Both the position numbers and the translations under genes were made by a program. From CAYLLT01 sp964591605 (lineage in GTDB: Bacteria > Planctomycetota > Phycisphaerae > UBA1845 > PWPN01): DNA of 10,904 nt. The notes beneath the pieces were generated by a model that was not told the DNA's origin, made no database searches, and was given only the letters and a program-made list of their open reading frames with translations. The number at the start of each line of letters is the position of its first letter. Position 1 is the first letter of the stretch. The stretch lies in assembly GCA_964591605.1 (NCBI GenBank), contig CAZQEN010000274.1:1-10904 (forward strand), written 5' to 3'. This document shows, piece by piece, positions 1 through 6,015 of the stretch.

Positions 1-3
1 GAA

Positions 4-21
4 CCCGGCCTGAAGGCCGGG
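4..21. repeat. Perfect GC hairpin downstream of the sugar operon
   Basis: A perfect 7-bp stem (CCCGGCC / GGCCGGG) closes a TGAA loop. It lies about 117 nt past the stop of the leftward PTS EIIC gene. No T-run follows on either strand, so it is not a classical intrinsic terminator. It could be a factor-assisted 3' end or one copy of a dispersed GC-rich palindrome. The rest of 1-137 shows no gene; a weaker 6-bp inverted repeat (CAGAGA 97-102 / TCTCTG 118-123) lies 15 nt past the EIIC stop and is a second candidate 3'-end hairpin. Confidence 0.5.
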
Positions 22-137
22 CCTAGCGCAGACAACCGAAACCGTGTTACCGAAAGAGGCACTCCAGGTGATTTCCCGGTTGCGTGAGGATCCGGTCAGA
101 GATTCTCTTGCCGGCAGTCTCTGTGCCGGTCAACCGT

Positions 138-1382
138 CTACTCCCGCGCCTGACCCGCGTTTTCGGCCTGGAGGCGCCGGCGTTCGGCGGCTTTGGCGAA
201 GGGGTAGTACAGCAGCATGGCCAGTCCGATCGAAACGACGCCCCACACGGCTGCCCTCCAATCACCGCCAGATACCAGGTAGTGGCCGATGATTGGCGGC
301 GTGGTCCAGGGCACGGCGACAAAGGGCCGCTGAATCACGCCCCAGCTCATGAGCAGGTAGGAGCCGGTGGTGAGCATCAACGCATTCAGGACGTAGGGAA
401 TCATGAAGATCGGGTTCAGCACGATGGGGAAGCCAAAGAAGATGGGCTCGTTGATGCCGAAGATCTGCGTGGGCAGCGAGAGGCGGCTGATCTTGCGATA
501 ACCTGGCTCTTTCGATCGCAACATGACCAGGGCCAGGCCGATGGTGGCGCCCGTCCCGCCGACGTTCACGAAGCTGGTGAAGAAGCCCAGGGCCGTCACA
601 TACGGCAGCGGCCGGCCCTGTGAGGCGGCTTCGACGTTGACCGCCAGGTATTGCAGGAAGATCGGCGCGACAATCGCATCGAGCGTGTTGTCGCCGTTGA
701 CGCCGACCGACCAGAGCATCGTCACGAGGAACGCGTAGACGAGGATGCCCGGCAACGTGTTGAGGGCGAAGACCAGCGGGCTGAAGGCGGTCTGCAGCAG
801 GTGGTTGATGTCCAGCCCGGCCACGAAGCGGATGAGCCAGAACGCCACCACCAGAAAGAACATCGGGCTGAGCGACAGGAAGGACTCGTACACGACCGGC
901 GGAACATTGGCGGGCAGCTTGACGACCAGGTTGTGGTCGGTGAACCATTTCTGCACGCGGACGGTGATGAGGGCGATGAGGATGGCCGTGAAGAGGCCGC
1001 TCGAGCCGAGGCCGGCCATGGAGAAGCTCTGGTCCTCCGGCTTGAGCTGGACCATCAGGAAGATGAGCGTCGCCATGGCGGCGCTGACGATCGCCTCCTG
1101 GCCCAGCCGCTTGCCCAGGTCGTACCCGATGGCGAAACACACGAAGACGGCCAGCAGGCCGAACGTGGCGGTGACGGGGATCTGCAGGAGCGGCAGGTGG
1201 GGTTTGACCCACTCCTCCCAGCTTTTGACAGGGGGAAATGAGAGGATCATGAACAGGCCGCCGATGATCGTCAGGGGGATGATGGCCACCATGCCGGCCC
1301 GGATGGCCGAGAGCCACATGCTCTCGCTGAGCGCCGTGAGCGGGCGCGCGTACCATCGCGTGGCGGCGTCGGAGTTGGTCAA
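138..1382 (-). CDS. PTS EIIC permease, lactose/cellobiose/chitobiose (ChbC-like) family
   Basis: Integral membrane sugar permease of 414 aa, the usual length for a stand-alone EIIC. Visible family blocks are an amphipathic N-terminus leading into IRAGMVAIIPLTIIGG (27-42), PPVVYESFLSLSP (161-173), NVGGTGATIGL (273-283) and GINEPIFFGFPIVLNP (309-324). Many hydrophobic segments fit about ten membrane spans. In this family EIIC binds and moves a beta-disaccharide or N-acetyl-sugar that EIIB phosphorylates. Here no EIIA or EIIB domain or gene is present. The family GIHG motif reads GVNG (227-230), so Asn229 replaces the substrate-site His; Glu312 of the NEP motif is kept. The start is TTG, sharing a TTGA overlap with the stop of the upstream acetyltransferase. 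No in-frame ATG precedes Met22, and residues 1-22 match the normal EIIC N-terminus. It is the last gene of the operon and likely depends on translational coupling. The family is certain; substrate and PTS-dependence are not. Confidence 0.9.
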   Translation of the reverse strand: MTNSDAATRWYARPLTALSESMWLSAIRAGMVAIIPLTIIGGLFMILSFPPVKSWEEWVKPHLPLLQIPVTATFGLLAVFVCFAIGYDLGKRLGQEAIVSAAMATLIFLMVQLKPEDQSFSMAGLGSSGLFTAILIALITVRVQKWFTDHNLVVKLPANVPPVVYESFLSLSPMFFLVVAFWLIRFVAGLDINHLLQTAFSPLVFALNTLPGILVYAFLVTMLWSVGVNGDNTLDAIVAPIFLQYLAVNVEAASQGRPLPYVTALGFFTSFVNVGGTGATIGLALVMLRSKEPGYRKISRLSLPTQIFGINEPIFFGFPIVLNPIFMIPYVLNALMLTTGSYLLMSWGVIQRPFVAVPWTTPPIIGHYLVSGGDWRAAVWGVVSIGLAMLLYYPFAKAAERRRLQAENAGQARE

Positions 1383-2017
1383 AGCCGTTTTCCCATGTAG
1401 ATGCAGCCGTCCGTCGGCGTGCCCACCCGGACCAGCTCGTGGAAACCGAGCCTGGCGTAGAACCCCAGGGCCGGCGTGTTGAGTACGCTGACGCCCAGGT
1501 GCGCGCCGGGCACACCGCGTTCGCGGAGCCGGTTCATCAACTGCTCCATCATTCGTCGCCCGAAGCCCAGCCCCCGCGCCCGTTCAAGCAGGTCGATGTG
1601 CAGGTGCGAGGGGAACTCGTCGTACGGCTCAGGGCAGTAGTAATCCGGATGGTGATAACAGTAGTACACCTGCTCGGTGCGGGTCCATCGGGCCGGGTCG
1701 CCCTGCGGCTCGGGAAACCGGGCGCAGAGCTGCGGCCGCCACTTTGCCTCATAGCGGTCGTAAAAAGCGTGCGAATCGAAGGCCCCCAGGGCATAGCCGC
1801 AGATGCCCTGCTGGTCCTCGAGGATCAGGCTCAGGTCGGGCTCGAAGACCAGGTACGGCCCCACGAAGATCCGCGCCAGGGCATCCGGATCGTCGCGGTA
1901 AAACGGCTCGCCGTCCCTGCCGTGGTCTCCAGTCTTGAGACAGACGTAGTAGGCGCCGGCCTGGTCGGCGGGGCGGGCCGGGCGGATGGTGAAGTTGTGT
2001 ATGTCGCCAGTCTGCAT
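1379..2017 (-). CDS. GNAT acetyltransferase related to the C-terminal domain of human O-GlcNAcase
   Basis: Predicted cytoplasmic GCN5-related N-acetyltransferase of 212 aa. It opens with a typical beta-1 strand (FTIRPARPADQAGAYYVCLKTGDHG). The acetyl-CoA pyrophosphate-binding loop is R148-x-x-G151-x-G153 (RGLGFG), preceded by FPSHLHIDLLERA (135-147). The C-terminal strands contain HLGVSVLNTPALGFYARLGF (173-192). The FPSHLHIDLL block and the overall length match bacterial GNAT proteins used as structural models for the pseudo-acetyltransferase domain of human OGA (MGEA5). Here the acetyl-CoA loop looks intact, so it may be a real enzyme. The gene begins 16 nt after the GH84 stop and overlaps the EIIC start by TTGA, placing it between a glycosidase and a sugar permease. 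The acceptor may be an amino sugar or a protein amine; the sequence does not say which. The aromatic insert with YYCYHHPDYYCPEPYDEF (118-135) is typical of this subgroup as I recall it. Confidence 0.85.
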   Translation of the reverse strand: MQTGDIHNFTIRPARPADQAGAYYVCLKTGDHGRDGEPFYRDDPDALARIFVGPYLVFEPDLSLILEDQQGICGYALGAFDSHAFYDRYEAKWRPQLCARFPEPQGDPARWTRTEQVYYCYHHPDYYCPEPYDEFPSHLHIDLLERARGLGFGRRMMEQLMNRLRERGVPGAHLGVSVLNTPALGFYARLGFHELVRVGTPTDGCIYMGKRL

Positions 2018-2033
2018 GCGGGACTTGACCGCA

Positions 2034-3401
2034 TCATGTCAACGGGTGCGGCGGCGCGAACGTGCCGTCCGCATTCTGCGTCAGAAGGCGCTGCCATCGC
2101 GCCACCATACCGCCGCGAAATGTGCCGGGCAGATGGAAGTCGCTGCGAAGCGGTGCACCGGGGTTCTGCTCCCTGAGGTGCAGGTAACCCAGCATCAGAT
2201 CCAGCTCTTCGCGTAATTCCCAGACCCGGCGGCTGAGTGCGTAGAATAACGGCCGGTCGTGCAATTCCGCCAGTCGCGCGCAGCAATCCCGCAGACGCGT
2301 CGCCTGCTGCCGGAAGACGGCGGCCTTTTCTCCCCAGTCGGCGGGCTCGGAGCCGACGAGGCTGCGTGCCGTCGCGTAGAGCGCTTCGGCCAGCGGGCCT
2401 TCTTCATGCGGCAGGTAGTAGCAGTCACCCAGCAGGATCAGATCGTCGAGGTCGATCTGAGTCCGGACCGTTTTGAAGCGGTCCACCCATTCGCCCATCG
2501 CGGAGAGATACGCCTGGCGGGCGTCCCACGGCTTTCCACCGTGCGCAAACAGGCTGAACGTGCGCAGCGGCACGAAGTTGAGTGGAAACTCGTTGTTGGG
2601 ATTGAGGAGCAGACCTGCCAGGTCCGCGCGGAGCCCGGGCGGGCGTCCGGAATAGGGGCCGCAGTAGAAACGCCGGCCGTCGTAATCGTTGGCGAAGAGG
2701 TTGTCCCAGATGAGCGGCTTGCGGCGCAGGGTCTTGCGCACGTCGCGAATGTGTTCGGCGGGGATTTCGCGTGAAATGATCTCCGGTCCGGTCCAGAGGA
2801 CATCGATCTCCGCGGCCAGTTCGCGCCCGACGGTTTCGAGGTAATCGGCGCCGCCGACGTGGAGCCGGGCCATGCGGCCGCAGTATGCCGTCGGGCAGAA
2901 GAGGAAGCGCGCGTCGGCACGGCGGGCCCTCGTCCAGGCGAACATGGCGTTGGTCACATGGCATTGGGCGGATGCGAACGAGCCCCATCGTGCCCGGTCC
3001 TCGGCCCGTATCTGGTCGGGGATGTCGTCGAACAGGAGAGCGAAATCACGGCAACCCAGGTTCAGCATCTGCTCGAAGCGTGCCTGCAGGGCGGCCCGCT
3101 CCGCCTCTTCACTGAATCGGATATCCAGCCCGGGGCTCAGGGCATAAATGAACCGCAGCCCGCGCTGCCGAGCGCTGCCGATCAGATCCGCGATGGCCTG
3201 TGCCTCCGCCGGGGCGTAGGTTTCGCGCCACAGGGCCCGGTGCTTCAAGTCATCCTTGGGGGCGTAGAGATAGGTGTTGAGGCCCCAGGCGGTCATCCAG
3301 TCGAAGAGTTCGAGCCGCTCGGCGCGCGTCCACGGCGGGCCGTAAAAGCCCTCGATCACGCCGGCGAGGAAGTCCTGGTTGGGTAGTATCGACGACGTCA
3401 T
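2034..3401 (-). CDS. GH84 beta-N-acetylglucosaminidase (O-GlcNAcase catalytic type), cytoplasmic
   Basis: Retaining hexosaminidase of 455 aa that removes beta-linked GlcNAc by substrate-assisted catalysis. The (beta/alpha)8 domain starts almost at the N-terminus: FLAGVIEGFYGPPW (11-24), NTYLYAPKDD (42-51), FIYALSPGLDI (84-94), then the catalytic pair in FALLFDDI, Asp125-Asp126, which correspond to human OGA Asp174-Asp175. Further active-site blocks are VLWTGPEIIS (201-210), IWDNLFANDYDGRR (231-244) and LLNPNNEF (265-272). All key residues appear present. Residues 290-455 form a helical tail. There is no signal peptide, lipobox or N-terminal extension, unlike the secreted GH84 enzymes of gut bacteria and clostridia, so a cytoplasmic location is inferred. 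The ATG overlaps the preceding truncated nucleotidyltransferase stop as ATGA; the GNAT gene follows after 16 nt. Substrates could be O-GlcNAc-protein, GlcNAc-peptides or imported chitobiose-like sugars. Confidence 0.95.
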   Translation of the reverse strand: MTSSILPNQDFLAGVIEGFYGPPWTRAERLELFDWMTAWGLNTYLYAPKDDLKHRALWRETYAPAEAQAIADLIGSARQRGLRFIYALSPGLDIRFSEEAERAALQARFEQMLNLGCRDFALLFDDIPDQIRAEDRARWGSFASAQCHVTNAMFAWTRARRADARFLFCPTAYCGRMARLHVGGADYLETVGRELAAEIDVLWTGPEIISREIPAEHIRDVRKTLRRKPLIWDNLFANDYDGRRFYCGPYSGRPPGLRADLAGLLLNPNNEFPLNFVPLRTFSLFAHGGKPWDARQAYLSAMGEWVDRFKTVRTQIDLDDLILLGDCYYLPHEEGPLAEALYATARSLVGSEPADWGEKAAVFRQQATRLRDCCARLAELHDRPLFYALSRRVWELREELDLMLGYLHLREQNPGAPLRSDFHLPGTFRGGMVARWQRLLTQNADGTFAPPHPLT

Positions 3402-3580
3402 GGCGTTTCGTCTTCAAGTTCGACGGCGGAGAAGAGATCGATCTCCAAGGAGGCCAAGAGTTCTGACGGCGCCTCTGGGAACTGACCGAGAACCACCTGC
3501 GAGCCGATCATGACGAAGCGGTCGGCGCCGGTGATGGCCGCGGATGCGCGGAGGATGTGCTCAAGTTGGTGTCGCTTCAT
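3398..3580 (-). CDS. Truncated nucleotidyltransferase N-terminus (DUF6036/AbiEii-like), probable remnant
   Basis: Only 60 aa. It matches the first part of a small nucleotidyltransferase: an N-terminal helix (RHQLEHILRASAAITG), the strand and Gly-Ser loop VMIGSQVVLGQFP (23-35, Gly26-Ser27), and a single acidic motif LEIDLF (45-50, Asp48). Family members as I remember them run to roughly 180-200 aa. Here the reading frame ends right after the first acidic motif, and the next bases are the GH84 start (ATGA overlap), so the C-terminal two thirds is absent rather than frameshifted nearby. It overlaps the 109-aa gene by 20 nt, keeping the two-gene order I associate with this family (small helical protein, then nucleotidyltransferase). 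It may be a decayed toxin-like gene retained because it couples translation into GH84. Enzymatic activity is unlikely. Family assignment is from pattern recall. Confidence 0.6.
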   Translation of the reverse strand: MKRHQLEHILRASAAITGADRFVMIGSQVVLGQFPEAPSELLASLEIDLFSAVELEDETP

Positions 3581-3890
3581 GTCGGCACCGGCGTTTGATG
3601 TCCCAGACTTCCTGAGGGCTGAGCACGCCGGCGAACGGCGAATTCTGCCGCAGGCGCTGGCCCTCGTCGGTCTGGGCGGTCAGGATGGCGCAGATCTCGG
3701 AGACGGGCAACTCCAGCAGCGCGGACCACTCGGCGTAGCAGCGCAGCAGCGAGGGGGTGTCGGCGTTCCGTTCTGCCCAGCGTTTCAGATTGCGCCGGGC
3801 GAGTTCGATCCACTCGGGATGCTCGGGCAGCCCCGCCGCGATGCGGCGGCCCATCTCCAGACTGGCGCGATCCTGCAGTTCGTGACCCAT
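3561..3890 (-). CDS. Uncharacterised 109-aa protein, partner of a DUF6036-type nucleotidyltransferase
   Basis: Soluble, charged, mostly helical protein. I recognise the blocks GRRIAAGLPEHPEWIELARR (14-33), RNADTPSLLRCYAEW (41-55) and TDEGQRLRQNSPFAGVLSP (74-92), followed by EVWDIKRRCRH, as a conserved small protein commonly encoded just upstream of a nucleotidyltransferase of the DUF6036/AbiEii type. The biochemical role is unknown to me. By analogy with such pairs it may be an antitoxin or regulator, but no DNA-binding motif is evident. The gene is full length, starts with ATG, has no Shine-Dalgarno sequence, and overlaps the truncated partner by 20 nt. It is the first gene of the tight leftward cluster and lies 95 nt past the ABC gene stop. 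A possible promoter sits directly before its ATG. Confidence 0.65.
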   Translation of the reverse strand: MGHELQDRASLEMGRRIAAGLPEHPEWIELARRNLKRWAERNADTPSLLRCYAEWSALLELPVSEICAILTAQTDEGQRLRQNSPFAGVLSPQEVWDIKRRCRHEATPT

Positions 3891-3896
3891 GAGACG

Positions 3897-3926
3897 AGTT
3901 TAGTCTGGCGCCTCCCTGCTTTCCAA
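3897..3926 (-). promoter_or_regulatory. Possible promoter giving a leaderless transcript for the 109-aa gene
   Basis: On the minus strand TTGGAA (3926-3921) and TAAACT (3902-3897) are separated by 18 nt, each matching 4 of 6 consensus positions. Only 6 nt lie between the -10 box and the ATG at 3890, so transcription would start at or next to the start codon. The match is weak, and this cluster could also be read through from the ABC genes upstream. Confidence 0.3.
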
Positions 3927-3985
3927 GCATGGCGGGGTTGTCCGGGGGGCACGCGGCCGCCATGGGGGGCGGGCGCTACAGCGAC

Positions 3986-5872
3986 TCATTCGTGGTAGAC
4001 GAACTGCTCGTAGAGGCGGGCGTATTTGCCGTTCATGGCGATCAGTTCGGCGTGGGTGCCGCGTTCGATGATGCGGCCGGCGTCGATGACGAGGATGTTG
4101 TCGGCCCGCATGATGGTGCTGAGGCGGTGGGCGACGATGAAGGTGGTGCGGCCGGCGAGGAGGCGTTCGAGCGAGCGCTGGACGATGAGTTCGGTGGCGG
4201 TGTCGATGGAGCTGGTGGCCTCGTCGAGCATGAAGATCCGCGGGTCGGCCAGGAACGCCCGCGTGAAGCAGATGAGCTGGCGCTGCCCGAGGGACATGTT
4301 GGCGCCGCGCTCGCCGACCTGGGTCTGGAAGCTGTCGGCCAGCGAGCTGAGCACGTCGTAGCAGCCGATGGCTTTCGCGGCGGCGATGACCTGTTCGTCG
4401 GTCGCTTCGGGCCTGGCGTAGCGGATGTTTTCCATCACGGTGCCGGTGAAGAGGAAATTGACCTGCAGCACGAGGCCGGTCTGCCTGTGGAGGGATTCGC
4501 CAGTGACGTGTCGGAGGTCGTGGCCGTCGACGAGGATACGGCCCTGCTGGGGCTGATAGAAGCGTGCGATGAGCGAGATGATGGTGCTCTTGCCGCTGCC
4601 GGTGGCGCCGACGAGGGCGACGGTCTGGCCGGGCCGGGCCTCGAAGCAGATGTCGTGGAGGACGGGGCGGTCGGGGTGGTATCCGAAGGTGACGTGCTCG
4701 AAGGTGACGCGGCCGACGATCCGGGGGAGGGGCCTGGCGTCGGGGAGGTCTTTGACTTCCGGATCGAGGTCGAGCAGGTTGAAGACGCGTTCGCCGCCGG
4801 CCATGGCCTGCATCAGGGTGTTGTAGAAGGTGCCGAAGTTGAGGATCGGGGCCATGAACCAGTCCCAGTAAAGGAACGCGGTCACGACGGAGCCGACGCC
4901 GCGGAGCCGCCCGCTGGCGACGAGGTATCCGCCGTAGAGGAGGATGATCATCTTGCCGGCGAAGCCCATGAACTGCAGGAGCGGCTGATAGACGCCGTTG
5001 ACGCGGGCGGCGCGGATGTTGTTGGCGGTATTGCGGTCCTGGAGGAAGTTGAAGACGCCGAGGTTCTCGACCTGGCGGTTGAAGGCGGTGACGACGCGGA
5101 CGCCGGTGATGTTTTCGGCGAGGTTGGCGGAGACTCGGGTGTATCCTTCGCGGACGAGCTGCCACATGTGGCCGGCCTTCAGGCGGTAGATCCGATTGGT
5201 GGCAAAGAGGATGGGGGCGAGCCAGACGACGGCCAGGAAGAGCCGCCATTCGGTGGCCAGGAGCATGGAGGCGGCGACGATCATCATCAGGGTGTTCTTG
5301 ACGACGGTGTCGATGCCCCAGACGTTGACTTCGCGGAGGGCGTTCACGTCGCTGGTGCAGCGGCTGATGATGCGGCCGAGCTTGGTCTTGTCGTAGTAGT
5401 TCATGGACAGGCGCTGGAGCTGGGCGAAGAGGAGGCGGCGGATGTCGAACTGCACGCGTTCGCCGGCGTCGACCATGATGAGGATGGTGAGCCGCTGGAG
5501 GATGAGGGCGACGGCCAGCACGCAGGCCCACAGGCCCACGATGGCCACGATGTGTCCGATGGCCTGTGATTCGGTCGGCATCGGGCGGAGGGTGCCGCCC
5601 GCGTAGCCGGTGGCGTGGTTGATGATTTTCCCGATGAAGCGCGGGCCCTGCATTTCGCAGATGACCATGACCAGACCGAGCGAGATGCCGAGGGCGTAGC
5701 GGCGCCGGTAGGGGGTCAGCAGGGTCAGGAGCCGCCGGATCATTTTCCAGTCGATCGGACGGTAGCGCGGCTCGTCATCGTCGACGGGGATTTCGCGCAC
5801 GCTCCGCAGGCGGCCCAGGTTGCGCCGGGGCGGATTTGGCGGGCGGTTGAGTTGCCGTTGAAGCGTGCTCAT
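3986..5872 (-). CDS. ABC exporter half-transporter (permease plus ATPase), degenerate-signature subunit
   Basis: Type IV (MsbA-like) half-transporter, 628 aa. A polar N-terminus (1-45) precedes six membrane segments (about 55-360), including the coupling-helix region YYDKTKLGRIISRCTSDV (159-176). The ATPase domain follows: Walker A GATGSGKST (422-430), Q-loop Gln470, signature MSLGQ (526-530), Walker B IFMLD with catalytic Glu551, D-loop SSID, and His582 of the H-loop. The signature departs from LSGGQ (Leu replaces the first Gly, Met the Leu), whereas the catalytic Glu is intact. This is complementary to the neighbour encoded upstream, which has LSGGQ but lacks the Glu, so a heterodimeric exporter is predicted. 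In such a dimer this signature faces the neighbour's Walker A/B site. The gene is second in the two-gene order, 143 nt after the 660-aa gene, with a hairpin between. No clear Shine-Dalgarno precedes the ATG. The substrate (lipid, drug or peptide) cannot be told. Confidence 0.93.
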   Translation of the reverse strand: MSTLQRQLNRPPNPPRRNLGRLRSVREIPVDDDEPRYRPIDWKMIRRLLTLLTPYRRRYALGISLGLVMVICEMQGPRFIGKIINHATGYAGGTLRPMPTESQAIGHIVAIVGLWACVLAVALILQRLTILIMVDAGERVQFDIRRLLFAQLQRLSMNYYDKTKLGRIISRCTSDVNALREVNVWGIDTVVKNTLMMIVAASMLLATEWRLFLAVVWLAPILFATNRIYRLKAGHMWQLVREGYTRVSANLAENITGVRVVTAFNRQVENLGVFNFLQDRNTANNIRAARVNGVYQPLLQFMGFAGKMIILLYGGYLVASGRLRGVGSVVTAFLYWDWFMAPILNFGTFYNTLMQAMAGGERVFNLLDLDPEVKDLPDARPLPRIVGRVTFEHVTFGYHPDRPVLHDICFEARPGQTVALVGATGSGKSTIISLIARFYQPQQGRILVDGHDLRHVTGESLHRQTGLVLQVNFLFTGTVMENIRYARPEATDEQVIAAAKAIGCYDVLSSLADSFQTQVGERGANMSLGQRQLICFTRAFLADPRIFMLDEATSSIDTATELIVQRSLERLLAGRTTFIVAHRLSTIMRADNILVIDAGRIIERGTHAELIAMNGKYARLYEQFVYHE

Positions 5873-5881
5873 GGATGTCAG

Positions 5882-5937
5882 TCGTCAGGGGTCCGTTCTT
5901 GGGTCAGTGGTCCGATTATCAGTGGCAACAGTCCGTC
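5882..5937. repeat. Degenerate short tandem repeat (GTCAGTGGTCCG-like units)
   Basis: Between the two ABC genes the sequence cycles through related words: GTCGTCAGGGGTCCG, GGGTCAGTGGTCCG and ATCAGTGGCAACAGTCCG. Each unit ends in GTCCG and is about 20 nt long. It resembles a decaying short repeat rather than a coding or promoter sequence. Confidence 0.35.
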
Positions 5938-5968
5938 GTGTGGCACGGGCGAGACGCCGGTGCCACAC
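5938..5968. repeat. 31-nt inverted repeat between the ABC genes
   Basis: Arms 5938-5950 and 5956-5968 are 13 bp long with one mismatch (5947/5959) around a GAGAC loop; the outer arm reads GTGTGGCAC. It lies in the 143-nt gap between the 660-aa gene and the 628-aa gene. There is no T-run, so it is more likely an mRNA-stability or attenuation hairpin or a dispersed palindrome than an intrinsic terminator. Confidence 0.7.
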
Positions 5969-6012
5969 CTTGCCATGATCCTCCGCACCGACGAGACGCC
6001 GGTGCCACACCT
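5950..6012. repeat. 21-bp direct repeat, two copies
   Basis: The word starting CGAGACGCCGG and ending TGCCACACCT occurs exactly at 5950-5970 and again at 5992-6012. Copy 1 is the loop and right arm of the 31-nt hairpin. Copy 2 has a reduced left arm (GCACCG 5985-5990 pairing with CGGTGC 6000-6005). This looks like duplication and decay of a palindromic unit. Copy 2 ends 3 nt short of the stop of the 660-aa gene. Confidence 0.75.
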
Positions 6013-6015
6013 GAA

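Noticed and set aside
262..1515. 417-aa minus-strand open frame overlapping the EIIC and GNAT genes
   Set aside because: Pro/His/Arg-rich out-of-frame shadow; the EIIC frame has all family motifs.
3929..5569. 546-aa plus-strand open frame antisense to the 628-aa ABC gene
   Set aside because: Composition is an Asp/Glu/Gly/Val-rich shadow of a GC-rich gene; the minus-strand frame has complete ABC motifs.
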